Source: Agromyces albus (GTDB taxonomy: Bacteria > Actinomycetota > Actinomycetes > Actinomycetales > Microbacteriaceae). Taken from it: 64,000 bases of DNA. Under the pieces are notes generated by a model that was not told where the DNA came from, did not search any database, and was given only the letters and a program-made list of their open reading frames with translations. Below are positions 8,768-16,822 of this stretch, piece after piece. The position numbers and the translations under genes were made by a program. The DNA lies in contig NZ_SDPN01000001.1 of assembly GCF_004134825.1 (NCBI RefSeq), positions 1 to 64,000 of the forward strand, read 5' to 3'. The first letter of the stretch is position 1; each line of letters starts with the position of its first letter.

Positions 8768-9921
8768 CACGAACTCCCTCCGGCCGCGGCTTCCAGGTGG
8801 GCCGAGCGGCCGCTGCGGGCCACCCGCCCGGCCTTCGCGGGATGCGTGGCCGGCGAAGCCGGAGGCATCCGCCGAGCGAGGTATCGGGCGTCGCGCCCGA
8901 CGCCGGGGATCGTCGCCGAGGTGAACGCGTAGAGGAACTCGAGACCGAGGAAGTACAGACCCGGAACGGATTCCACCACGCCGCGGTTGTGGCGGGGTTC
9001 GCCGTGTTCGTCGAACGCCGGCAGGTCGATCCAGCCGAGGTCGTCGTGGTATCCCGTGCACCAGATCACGCTCGACACCTCAGGGCTGGTGCCGTCGGCG
9101 AGGACCGGCTGGCCGGCACGCACTCCAGTGACGCGCGGAACGCGTTCGACACCGGCATCCACGAGATCCGCGACCTTGGTGCGGACGAGCGGGGCTCCAC
9201 GGAAGGCCGCCGCGGCGGCACGACCCAGCCGATTCCCCCGGGTCAGCACGTGCGTGCCCGCGAACCGGATCAGCGGGAGCACGAAGCGCGCGGTCGCACG
9301 GGTCGGTCGCACGGGCAGCTCACCACTCGGCGTTCCCGCGATCGACGTGGGGTGGGTGGCCGCGACATCCCGAGCGATCTCGGCACCGGAGTTGCCCATG
9401 CCGACGACGAGCACGAGGCCCGGGGGCAACTGCGACGGGTTCCGATACTCGTTCGAGTGCAGCTGCACGACGTGGTCGGCGAGCTGATCGGCGAAGCCCG
9501 GCACCTTCGGCGCCTGGCATCCGCCCGTGGCCACGACGACGTTCTGGGACACCCACCGCAGATTGCCGGCGGATGCCACGAAGCGCTCGCCCTCGCGTCG
9601 CACCCGATCCACGCGCACCTCGGTGCGCACCGGGAGATCGAAACGCGACGCGTAGTCCTCGAGGTAGGACGCGACCTCGTCCTTACCGGGAAACGCGAGC
9701 GGATCGCCGGGGAACGGCATCCCCGGAAGGCCATTGAATTTGGCGGGCGTGAAGAGCTGAAGCGAGTCCCAGCGGAGCCGCCAGGCGTCGCCCACCCGAC
9801 GCCCAGCGTCGAGGATGACGAATTCGCGACCCTGTCGCGCCAGTTCGCGACCCAGTGCGAGACCTGCCTGGCCGCCGCCGATGACGACGGTGTCGACGGT
9901 CTCCGTGCTGTCGAGCATCAT
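8767..9921 (-). CDS. FAD/NAD(P)-dependent oxidoreductase of the CzcO/flavin-monooxygenase type
   Basis: 384 residues. Start at the first of two ATGs (9921) with GGGAGG 6 nt upstream. Two Rossmann motifs are seen: VVIGGGQAGLALGRELA near the N-terminus for FAD, and VVGMGNSGAEIARDVA mid-protein for NAD(P). The late ATG-type motif VIWCTGYHDDLGWIDLP is also present. This is the group of single-component flavin monooxygenases and related putative oxidoreductases. The substrate cannot be told. It lies between a SemiSWEET-like gene and a methyltransferase gene, all read the same way, so the three may form an operon. Confidence 0.85.
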   Translation of the reverse strand: MMLDSTETVDTVVIGGGQAGLALGRELARQGREFVILDAGRRVGDAWRLRWDSLQLFTPAKFNGLPGMPFPGDPLAFPGKDEVASYLEDYASRFDLPVRTEVRVDRVRREGERFVASAGNLRWVSQNVVVATGGCQAPKVPGFADQLADHVVQLHSNEYRNPSQLPPGLVLVVGMGNSGAEIARDVAATHPTSIAGTPSGELPVRPTRATARFVLPLIRFAGTHVLTRGNRLGRAAAAAFRGAPLVRTKVADLVDAGVERVPRVTGVRAGQPVLADGTSPEVSSVIWCTGYHDDLGWIDLPAFDEHGEPRHNRGVVESVPGLYFLGLEFLYAFTSATIPGVGRDARYLARRMPPASPATHPAKAGRVARSGRSAHLEAAAGGSS

Positions 9922-9987
9922 GTCGTGCCTCCCTGATCGAACGTGTGAACGAGGTTCATACCGACCGACGCGCTGGAGTCAGACCAT

Positions 9988-10314
9988 CTACGACGTGCTG
10001 GCGACCCGTATCCGCGGCTCGGATTGGGCCGCGATCGGCGCGCGTCCCCGCTCCCACGCCCTGCGGTACCGCAGGAACCAGATGAGCATGAGCGCGGATG
10101 CCACGAGGTAGAACGTGTGCAGGAACCAGATCGGCCCGAGGGGCAGGCTGAACACGTACAGCGAGTGCACGGCGTTGCCCACGTTGGTGATCGCGATGTT
10201 CCCGAGGCTGTACGAGGAGAGGTCCTTCGTGCGCGCGGCCTTCACCAGCATGGGCAGGTAGCTCATGGCGAAGAGGCCGGTTGACAGGATGCCGGCGAGC
10301 ACGGCGAGATCCAT
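9988..10314 (-). CDS. SemiSWEET/PQ-loop-like small membrane protein
   Basis: 108 residues with three predicted membrane helices, the arrangement of bacterial SemiSWEETs. The first helix ends in YLPMLVKAARTKDLSSYSLG, resembling the PQ-loop motif with Met in place of Gln. The second carries NIAITNVGNAVHSLYV, with the polar Asn and Trp/Tyr lining seen in sugar-passing members. It may move a small sugar or metabolite as a dimer. The substrate is unknown. Confidence 0.6.
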   Translation of the reverse strand: MDLAVLAGILSTGLFAMSYLPMLVKAARTKDLSSYSLGNIAITNVGNAVHSLYVFSLPLGPIWFLHTFYLVASALMLIWFLRYRRAWERGRAPIAAQSEPRIRVASTS

Positions 10315-10360
10315 GATTCAAAGCTACGAACGGCGTCGAGTCGCGACATCGGGGGAATCA

Positions 10361-10384
10361 CCCATATGCGGATACCCATATGGA
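10361..10384. repeat. Direct repeat CCCATATG, 14 bp apart
   Basis: CCCATATG occurs at 10361-10368 and 10375-10382, the second copy extending into the palindrome CCATATGG. The pair lies 47-70 bp before the SemiSWEET-like start (10314) and downstream of the LuxR gene stop. AT-rich repeats like this stand out in the local GC-rich sequence and could bind a regulator. Confidence 0.4.
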
Positions 10385-10432
10385 TGGCGTTCACCGACGG
10401 TTCCCCTTACGCCTCCACGCCGGGCCGCTGCG

Positions 10433-12064
10433 CTACACAAGCGCGTGCTCGTAGGCGTACGCCGTCGCCGCGGCCCGCGACGAGATCCCGAGCTTCGAGA
10501 AGATGTTGCTGAGGTGCCGGTCCACGGTCTTCTCGCTGAGGTAGAGCTCACCGGCGATGGCCCGGTTGGTCTTCCCGGATGCCACGAGCCGCAGCACCTC
10601 GACCTCTCGAGGTGTGAGCGGTCCGAACGCGGCCGACGGGCCACGTCGCGACAGTGCGTCGACGGCGGCCACGTCTGGCGCAGCTCCGAGTTCGAGGAAC
10701 GTCGCCCTCGCGGCATCCAATTCCATCGAAGCGGATGCCTCATCGCCGAGCGCCCGCCAGGCACGCGCCGTGAGCACGCGGCACCGTGCCGCCTCGTACG
10801 GCGCCTCGAGTTCCTGCCAGCATGCCCATGCGGTGCGGAGCGAGCTCAGCGCTCCACGCGGATTGCCCTCATCGAGTCGCACCGCGCCGTCGCAGCGCGC
10901 GGCGACGGCCCGCAGGAGCGGCTTCGCGTCGCGGGGCATTCCCTCGGCCAACTCGTCTGCCGCCCGCCGAGCCGCCTCGACATCGCCCGCGGCGAGTTCG
11001 ATCTCGACGACGGCGGGAAGCAACTGGTTGTGGGTCGGCAGGTCGGCCTCCTCGGACACCTGACGGATCATGGATCGCGCGAGCCGCACGTTGCCCTGCG
11101 CGAGTCGAAGGAGCGCCAAGCCCGGCTGCGGCGGGTATCCCGATTCCGCGGCGCGCAGGTACGACTTGTCCGCCGCGTCGAACTCGCCTCGCAAGCGATG
11201 CACCTCAGCCTGCTGGTACCAGGCCCGCCATGCGCCGTGCCAGTCTCCGCGCCGAACCCGCTCGACGGCCGCTCGGGCCGCTTCGAGCGCATCGGCCCAT
11301 GCGCCGTGCAGGCGGTACAGCTCGGCACGGAACGCCTGGCACTGGCCGCTGTACATCACCATGTCGGGTCGCGCCCCGCACCAGCGGTCGAGCGCGATGG
11401 TCCATTCCTGGGCTCGGCGCACGTCGAACGCGAGGTAGCAGCTTCCGATGACCGAGCAGTACACGATTCCGGACGTCACGGGCGAGACCTCGCCGGCCAT
11501 GATGGCGACCATCACCTCATCGAGGAGCGCGAGACCGTCGTCGGTGTGACCGAGCATGATCCAGGCCTGACCCAACCCGAGGTGCGCCAATGCCATCGCG
11601 TCGCGATCGTGGAGTCGATCGCCGATCGTGAACGCCTCGGCGAACGCGAGGGCAGCACCGTCCGGGTCCCCGGTGTACAGCGCTCCGAGACCGGCAGGGA
11701 TCCGCAAGAGGCCCTCGACTGACTCCGCGCCGCCGCCGCTCTCCGCGATGCGATTCGCTCGAGCGAGCCAGCCGCCGCTTTGCGCCATGTCGCCGTGGCC
11801 CATGAGGTACATGCCGATCCATGCGGCGGACCGAGCCGCTCCCTCCTGGTCGCCGACCTCGAGGAATGCCTCATGCGCCCTCGTCGCGAATTCCACCCCG
11901 AGCTCCTCGCGACCGAGCAGGAGCGCCGTGGTGGAGAGTCGCTCGAGGTCGGCTCCCTCGAGCGCACCCTCTCCGTCGGCCTCGCTCAATGCGGTGAAGG
12001 CCTCAGTCCATCGATGCTCGGCGAAGGCCGAGCGACCACGATCGAGAACGACGGACGAGGCCAT
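10433..12064 (-). CDS. LuxR-family regulator with TPR-like helical N-terminal region
   Basis: 543 residues from the ATG at 12064 (GAAAGG 6 nt upstream). The longer frame running to 13381 is a shadow of the debranching gene. Most of the protein is alpha-solenoid with Ala/Leu-rich TPR-like helical pairs (AARSAAWIGMYLMGHG, LGLGQAWIMLGHTDDGLALLDEV). The last about 65 residues are a GerE-type HTH (LTPREVEVLRLVASGKTNRAIAGEL, SEKTVDRHLSNIFSKLGI). No receiver domain or ATPase motif is present, so activity is probably set by protein contacts or ligand binding in the solenoid. It is the gene after the debranching enzyme on the same strand. Confidence 0.85.
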   Translation of the reverse strand: MASSVVLDRGRSAFAEHRWTEAFTALSEADGEGALEGADLERLSTTALLLGREELGVEFATRAHEAFLEVGDQEGAARSAAWIGMYLMGHGDMAQSGGWLARANRIAESGGGAESVEGLLRIPAGLGALYTGDPDGAALAFAEAFTIGDRLHDRDAMALAHLGLGQAWIMLGHTDDGLALLDEVMVAIMAGEVSPVTSGIVYCSVIGSCYLAFDVRRAQEWTIALDRWCGARPDMVMYSGQCQAFRAELYRLHGAWADALEAARAAVERVRRGDWHGAWRAWYQQAEVHRLRGEFDAADKSYLRAAESGYPPQPGLALLRLAQGNVRLARSMIRQVSEEADLPTHNQLLPAVVEIELAAGDVEAARRAADELAEGMPRDAKPLLRAVAARCDGAVRLDEGNPRGALSSLRTAWACWQELEAPYEAARCRVLTARAWRALGDEASASMELDAARATFLELGAAPDVAAVDALSRRGPSAAFGPLTPREVEVLRLVASGKTNRAIAGELYLSEKTVDRHLSNIFSKLGISSRAAATAYAYEHALV

Positions 12065-12082
12065 GGCGTGCCTTTCGGCGGT

Positions 12083-12119
12083 GGGCGCCCAGCGCCCCCG
12101 GGCAGCGCGCCGGGCGCCC
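12083..12119 (-). terminator. Hairpin between debranching enzyme and LuxR genes
   Basis: GGGCGCCC at 12083-12090 and 12112-12119 form the outer stem, with further GC pairing inside. It lies in the 130-bp gap after the debranching gene stop and just before the LuxR gene. It may end or weaken transcription between the two genes. Confidence 0.45.
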
Positions 12120-12194
12120 GTCGGATATTCGTCACGGTACCCCTGCTCGATGCGCCCGGCAAGGGCTGGCATTGGGGCCGACAGGGCTCCCCGA

Positions 12195-14186
12195 TTACGC
12201 GACGGCCAGGTCCGCCTCGACTGAATCGAGAGCGAGACCCGTGATCGTGCTGTCCTTGAATGCGGTGATCGGGTTGATCCGTACGCGGTCGCCCTCCGGG
12301 GAAAGACCCAGCGCGGCGGTGAGTACCGCGATGGATGCGGCGGCCGACCAGGCCTGGGGGCGACAGGCTGCCGGGTACGGCACGGGCAGGGCGACTTCCG
12401 CCGACGGGTCGCCGGAGTGAAGTTCCGGGACGCGATAGTCGAATGCGGCGGCGGTGCGCAGCAGCCCTTCGATGAGTCCTGCCGCGTCTTCGCCGCGACC
12501 TTCGCTGGCCAGACCGAGCACCGCGATCGCGGTGTCGTGGGCCCAGACGGAGCCGCCGTGGTAGCTGAGGGGCCAGTAGCCATCGGACTCCGTCGACAGC
12601 GTTCGCAAGCCATACCCCGAGTCGAGGGCGGGGTCGGTGATGCGGTCGACGACGAGCTCAACCTGTGCGGCATCGAGGATGCCCGTTCCGAGCAGATGCC
12701 CGACATTCGAGGTCGACGTGTCGATGGGGTTCTTGGCGGCATCGAGCGCCACCGCAAGATAGGGGCCTGTGGAGTCCTCGACCCAGAACTTCTCGTGGAA
12801 CCGGCTGCGCAGCCGCGCTGCCCACCTGTGCCACTCCTCGGCGCCGGGCACGCCGAAGGCATTGAGGAGTTCCGCTCCGCGAAGCGCAGCCTGGTAGGCG
12901 TACCCCTGCACCTCCACGAGGGCGATCGGGCCTTCGGCCAGCGAGCCGTCTCGCCATTGCACCGAGTCGTCGGAATCCTTCCACCCTTGGTTCGCCAGAC
13001 CTCGGCCGGAGGCGTCGATGTACTCGAGAAGCCCATCCCCGTCGGCGTCACCGTGATCCCGCATCCATGCAAGTGCGGATTGCAGGTTGGGAAGCAACGC
13101 TCGCACTTCCGCGTCGGGCAGGCCCCAGTCCCAGGCCTCGGCGAGCAGCGTGATCCAGAGCGCGGTCGCGTCGACGGTTCCGTAGTAGAGCGGTGGGATC
13201 CGGCCACCGTCTTCGTTGAGCGCGACGGTGGCCCGGCGCAGTTCATGCATGATCTTGCCCGGTTCCTCGGCGGTGCTCTCGTCGACCTCGACGCCCTGCA
13301 GCCCCGCGAGGACACGCAAGGTGTCGCCCGCGAGCTTGGTGCCGAGCGGGAGCATGAATCGCGCCGTCCAGATCGAGTCACGACCGAACAACGTGAAGAA
13401 CCACGGTGCGCCCGCGGCGATGAACTCCGCCTCGGGTTGGCGCACGGTGGTCATGCGGAGCCCGTCGAGGTCTGCGAGCGCTCGGTCGATCCACAGGGCG
13501 AGTCGTGAATCGACGCCTTCGATCGAAGGCGCGCTCCAAGGGGCCGGGCCGTCGACACCCTGAACGACGGCCTGCGCGTCGTGCGCTTCGAGCCGCCAGG
13601 AGACCTGTGCGTGCCCGTTGGGTGGCACCTCGAGCTCTGCGGAGAGACGGATGACTCCGTCGCCGAACTCCAGGTCGAGGCCGGTGGCACGGAGAGTGGC
13701 GTGGACATGTTCGAGGCTCCAGGCGGCAACGCCCTCTACGACCGCGACAGCGGGGGCATCCGCCCGGTCGCCGATGCCGAGTTTGACGTGGTCCACCGGC
13801 GTCGCGTCGGGATGGAGTTCGATCACGATGGCGGCGGTGACGGTGACAGCTCGTCGGTTGCGGAGAGTGAGGGTGTCGGTGGCCCCCCAGCTTTCGACGG
13901 TTCGATCGACGATGAGCCGAACGGCGGGGTCTGGCGACGGGTCGTCGAGCATTCGCAGCAACGAGGAGATCCGCACGGTGTTGCTGCGCTCGCCCCCACC
14001 CGAGAGGTACTCGGGCACCTGGCCGTTCACGGTCAGGCCGATCCCGCGCAGAAGTCGCGTGTCGGAGTGATAGACGCCGTGGACGGCGGCCGGATCGACA
14101 CTCCCGTCGGGGGCGGACCAGAACTGCGTCGGTGCGCGCAGGACCATGATCGCTTCGTGAAGCAACGGCTGGAGAGGTGCGGTCAC
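12195..14186 (-). CDS. Glycogen-debranching-type glycoside hydrolase (amylo-alpha-1,6-glucosidase-like)
   Basis: 663 residues with a GTG start at 14186 and GGGAG 6 nt upstream. The N-terminal about 210 residues form the GDE_N_bis beta-sandwich (FWSAPDGSVDPAAVHGVYHSDTRLL). The rest is an (alpha/alpha)6 barrel with WFFTLFGRDSIWTARFMLPLG, LNEDGGRIPPLYYGTVDATALWI and NQGWKDSDDSVQWRDGSLAEGPIALVE, the usual catalytic-groove motifs. It likely trims alpha-glucans or a related glucoside inside the cell. It is divergent from a LacI regulator and a sugar ABC importer, with a shared operator between them. Confidence 0.87.
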   Translation of the reverse strand: MTAPLQPLLHEAIMVLRAPTQFWSAPDGSVDPAAVHGVYHSDTRLLRGIGLTVNGQVPEYLSGGGERSNTVRISSLLRMLDDPSPDPAVRLIVDRTVESWGATDTLTLRNRRAVTVTAAIVIELHPDATPVDHVKLGIGDRADAPAVAVVEGVAAWSLEHVHATLRATGLDLEFGDGVIRLSAELEVPPNGHAQVSWRLEAHDAQAVVQGVDGPAPWSAPSIEGVDSRLALWIDRALADLDGLRMTTVRQPEAEFIAAGAPWFFTLFGRDSIWTARFMLPLGTKLAGDTLRVLAGLQGVEVDESTAEEPGKIMHELRRATVALNEDGGRIPPLYYGTVDATALWITLLAEAWDWGLPDAEVRALLPNLQSALAWMRDHGDADGDGLLEYIDASGRGLANQGWKDSDDSVQWRDGSLAEGPIALVEVQGYAYQAALRGAELLNAFGVPGAEEWHRWAARLRSRFHEKFWVEDSTGPYLAVALDAAKNPIDTSTSNVGHLLGTGILDAAQVELVVDRITDPALDSGYGLRTLSTESDGYWPLSYHGGSVWAHDTAIAVLGLASEGRGEDAAGLIEGLLRTAAAFDYRVPELHSGDPSAEVALPVPYPAACRPQAWSAAASIAVLTAALGLSPEGDRVRINPITAFKDSTITGLALDSVEADLAVA

Positions 14187-14229
14187 AAGGTGCTCCCGGA
14201 GCTATTGGAGGGTGTTGGCGGTAACGGAC

Positions 14230-14285
14230 TTGACATTGAGGTCGAACTCGGCGCAACATTAGCAAGATTTGATAGATCGATCAAA
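14230..14285. promoter_or_regulatory. Divergent promoters with LacI-type operator
   Basis: An 18-bp near-palindrome, TTTGATAGATCGATCAAA (14268-14285, 16 of 18 positions symmetric), lies in an AT-rich island between the debranching and LacI genes. Plus-strand TTGACA (14230-14235) with a weak CAACAT 18 nt on would place the operator at the transcription start. On the minus strand TTGATC (14284-14279) and TAATGT (14262-14257) are 16 nt apart, so the operator would cover the -35. The LacI protein of 14341 is the obvious ligand. Confidence 0.7.
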
Positions 14286-14340
14286 AAATTGCGGTCGTGG
14301 CTGTCCCAGGCCCTGACGCTCAAGCCAAAGGAGGCGGGAG

Positions 14341-14682
14341 ATGACGCGGATGCCGACCGTCGAAGACGTCGCTCGCGTCGCGCAGGTGTCGCGACAGACC
14401 GTCTCGAACGTGATCAACAGCCCGTCGATCGTGCGAGAGGCCACCCGTTCCCGGGTCCTCGCCGCCATCGACGAGCTGGGGTACCGACCCAACGCCGCCG
14501 CGGATCAGGAGATCACGCGGATGCCGACCATCCAGGACGTCGCTGGTCTCGCACACGTGTCGAAACAGACCGTCTCGAACGTGATCAACAGTCCCTCGAC
14601 CGTGAGGGAGGCCACGCGTTCCCGGGTCCTCGCTGCGATCGACGAACTGGGCTATCGACCCCACGCGTCCGCGCGTCGGCTG
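14341..14682 (+). repeat. 171-bp tandem duplication encoding the LacI HTH
   Basis: 14341-14511 is repeated as 14512-14682. The frame is kept because 171 is a multiple of 3. The copies have diverged, mostly at third positions and at a few recognition-domain codons, so this is not a recent assembly artefact. Similarity falls off after the GYRP codons. Confidence 0.9.
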
Positions 14683-15564
14683 CGAACGAGGAAGTCCTCG
14701 ACGATCGGCGTGCGGCTCGCCCCCCTCCCGCCCGATGGCATCTCCAGCGCGATACTCGACCGGTTCGTGCGCAAACTCACCGAGCAGGCCGACGCGCGAG
14801 ACCTGCGTGTGATGCTCTTCACTGCCGGCGATCCCGTCGAGGAGATCGATCGCATCCGCCGCCTGCATGAGGGGTCGGATGCTGACGCATTCGTGCTCTC
14901 GGCGACTGAATACGGCGACCCTCGCATCGCGTGGCTGGTCGAGCAGGACATACCGTTCGTGTCATTCGGACGACCTTGGGATGCGAAGACCCCTCACCAT
15001 CGCTGGGTGGATGTCGACGGCCGCGCCGGAGTCGGCGAAGCCGTGCGCCATCTGCGAGCCCATGGCGCGCAACGCGTCGGGTGGATCGGATGGACCGAGA
15101 CTTCGGGCAACGGAAACGAACGCCGGTCGGGCTGGGAGGCCGAATCCGGCCTGAGCGCGACGGATCAGCGGACGTACTCGCGAAGGGCCCCCGACGACGT
15201 GACCGAGGGCACTCGGTGCGCCATGGAGCTCCTCTCCCTGCCCGAGCCACCGGATGCGTTGGTCTGCGCGAGTGATTCGCTCGCGCTCGGCGCGATGACC
15301 GCTGCCCGCATGTCCGGCCGGCCTGCACTGCCCGTCATCGGTTTCGACGACACACCGATCGCTGCCGCCGTCGGCCTCTCGAGTGTCGAGCAGCCCTTGG
15401 ACGAGGTCGCAGCGACAGCACTCGCACTCCTGTTCGGGCCGGAAGGCGATGACGTGCTTCCGAACCCGGGCGACGACGAGGAGCCGACGAATCGGCTCCT
15501 CGCGCCCCGACTCGTCGAGCGCAGGCCTAGCCACCTGCAACTCGACGCGACAACCGGCGACTGA
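14341..15564 (+). CDS. LacI-family repressor with two tandem helix-turn-helix domains
   Basis: 407 residues, about 60 longer than a normal LacI repressor. The start is firm: AAAGGAGG ends 6 nt before the ATG. Residues 1-57 are a complete LacI HTH ([20 protein letters not shown]), and residues 58 onward repeat it (IQDVAGLAHVSKQTVSNVIN). About 42 of the first 50 residues are identical and the recognition helices differ only by Arg/Lys. Only the second copy runs into a hinge (HASARRLRTRKSSTIGV) and the periplasmic-binding-protein-like sugar domain (about 120-400). The DNA repeat unit is 171 bp. It sits before a sugar ABC importer and is divergent from the debranching enzyme, so it should control alpha-glucoside use. 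An internal AGGAG and ATG at 14521 could give a one-HTH form. Confidence 0.93.
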   Translation: MTRMPTVEDVARVAQVSRQTVSNVINSPSIVREATRSRVLAAIDELGYRPNAAADQEITRMPTIQDVAGLAHVSKQTVSNVINSPSTVREATRSRVLAAIDELGYRPHASARRLRTRKSSTIGVRLAPLPPDGISSAILDRFVRKLTEQADARDLRVMLFTAGDPVEEIDRIRRLHEGSDADAFVLSATEYGDPRIAWLVEQDIPFVSFGRPWDAKTPHHRWVDVDGRAGVGEAVRHLRAHGAQRVGWIGWTETSGNGNERRSGWEAESGLSATDQRTYSRRAPDDVTEGTRCAMELLSLPEPPDALVCASDSLALGAMTAARMSGRPALPVIGFDDTPIAAAVGLSSVEQPLDEVAATALALLFGPEGDDVLPNPGDDEEPTNRLLAPRLVERRPSHLQLDATTGD

Positions 15565-15593
15565 GGCCGGCAATCACATCGAAGGGATACATC

Positions 15594-16820
15594 GTGAGGA
15601 CATCACAATGGAGTGCCGCCGTTGCCGCGGCGGGACTCATCACCACCCTAGCCGCGTGCTCTCCCGGCGGGGGAGGCGGCGGGGAGGCGAGCGGGCAGGA
15701 GCTCACCATGCTCATCGCCGCGTCCGGCGACGCCGAGAGCACCGCAGTACAGGAGGCGCTCGACGCATGGGGCGCGGAGACCGGCAACACTGTCGAGCTC
15801 ATTCTCGCGAACGACCTCGTGCAGCAGCTCGGCCAGGGCTTCGCGGGCAACGAGCCGCCCGACCTCTTCTACATGCCGTGGGACCAGTTCCAGACATACG
15901 CCGGGCAGGGCTTCCTCGAGCCCTACGCCGAGGACCTCGCGAACGCCGACGAGTTCCTCCCGGCTCTGCGGGAGCAGTTCACCTACGACGACCAGTTCTA
16001 CTGCGCGCCGAAGGACTTCTCGACTCTCGGCCTCCAGATCGACACCGACGCATGGGCGGCCGCAGGGCTCACGGATGCGGACATCCCAACCGATTGGGAC
16101 GGACTCACGGCCGCTGCGCAGAAGCTCACCACGCCGGAGACGGTCGGCCTTTCGTTCGGCCGCGAGTACGCACGCCTCGGCGTGTTCATGAACCAGGCCG
16201 GCGGCGAGCTCGTCGATGATGACACCGTCACCGCAGACTCCCCCGAGAACGTCGCGGGCCTCGAGTACGCCCAGTCGCTCATCGACGCCGGCGCGCTGAA
16301 GTTCCCGCAGGATCTCGAGGCGGGCTGGGCCGGCGAGGCGTTCGGCCTCGGCAAGGCCGCGATGGTCATCGAGGGACCCTGGATCAACGGTGCCCTGCGA
16401 AACGACTTCCCCGACCGCAAGTACATCAGCGTGGAGCTCCCCGCGGGTGCGGGAGGCCAGTCGACCTTCGCATTCAGCAACTGCTGGGGCATCCCGGCCG
16501 GATCGCCCACGCTCGACGTCACGACCGACCTCGTCGAGTACCTCACGAGCGACGAGCAGCAGCTCGCGTTCGCCGAGGGGTTCGGCGTGATCCCGTCGAC
16601 CGAGTCGGGTTCCGCGGCGTACGCGGAGCAGTTCCCCGAGAACGCGGCGTTCGTCGCGGGCGTCGACTACGCGGCGAGCCCGGTCGCCTTCGCCGGGGCG
16701 GCCGCCGCGATCACCGACTTCAACTCGCAGCTGGAGGCGGACGGACTCACCGACCCCGCCGGCGTGCTCGGCGGCCTGCAGACCAACCTACAGGCCGCGC
16801 TCGACGAGGCGAACGGCTGA
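15594..16820 (+). CDS. Sugar ABC transporter substrate-binding lipoprotein
   Basis: 408 residues with a GTG start at 15594 and AAGGG 7 nt upstream. It has a lipoprotein signal peptide with lipobox LAAC (Cys22), then a Gly-rich linker and a family-1 extracellular binding protein fold (LTMLIAASGDAESTAVQEALDAW, IPTDWDGLTAAAQKLT, AAMVIEGPWINGAL). It captures a mono- or oligosaccharide, probably an alpha-glucoside given the debranching enzyme nearby. It is followed 2 bp later by its permeases. Confidence 0.9.
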   Translation: MRTSQWSAAVAAAGLITTLAACSPGGGGGGEASGQELTMLIAASGDAESTAVQEALDAWGAETGNTVELILANDLVQQLGQGFAGNEPPDLFYMPWDQFQTYAGQGFLEPYAEDLANADEFLPALREQFTYDDQFYCAPKDFSTLGLQIDTDAWAAAGLTDADIPTDWDGLTAAAQKLTTPETVGLSFGREYARLGVFMNQAGGELVDDDTVTADSPENVAGLEYAQSLIDAGALKFPQDLEAGWAGEAFGLGKAAMVIEGPWINGALRNDFPDRKYISVELPAGAGGQSTFAFSNCWGIPAGSPTLDVTTDLVEYLTSDEQQLAFAEGFGVIPSTESGSAAYAEQFPENAAFVAGVDYAASPVAFAGAAAAITDFNSQLEADGLTDPAGVLGGLQTNLQAALDEANG

Positions 16821-16822
16821 TC

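Noticed and set aside
10433-13381. 982-residue open frame on the minus strand
   Set aside because: Its first 430 codons lie out of frame over the debranching gene and are Arg/Ser/Pro-rich noise. The real LuxR gene starts at 12064 with its own ribosome site.
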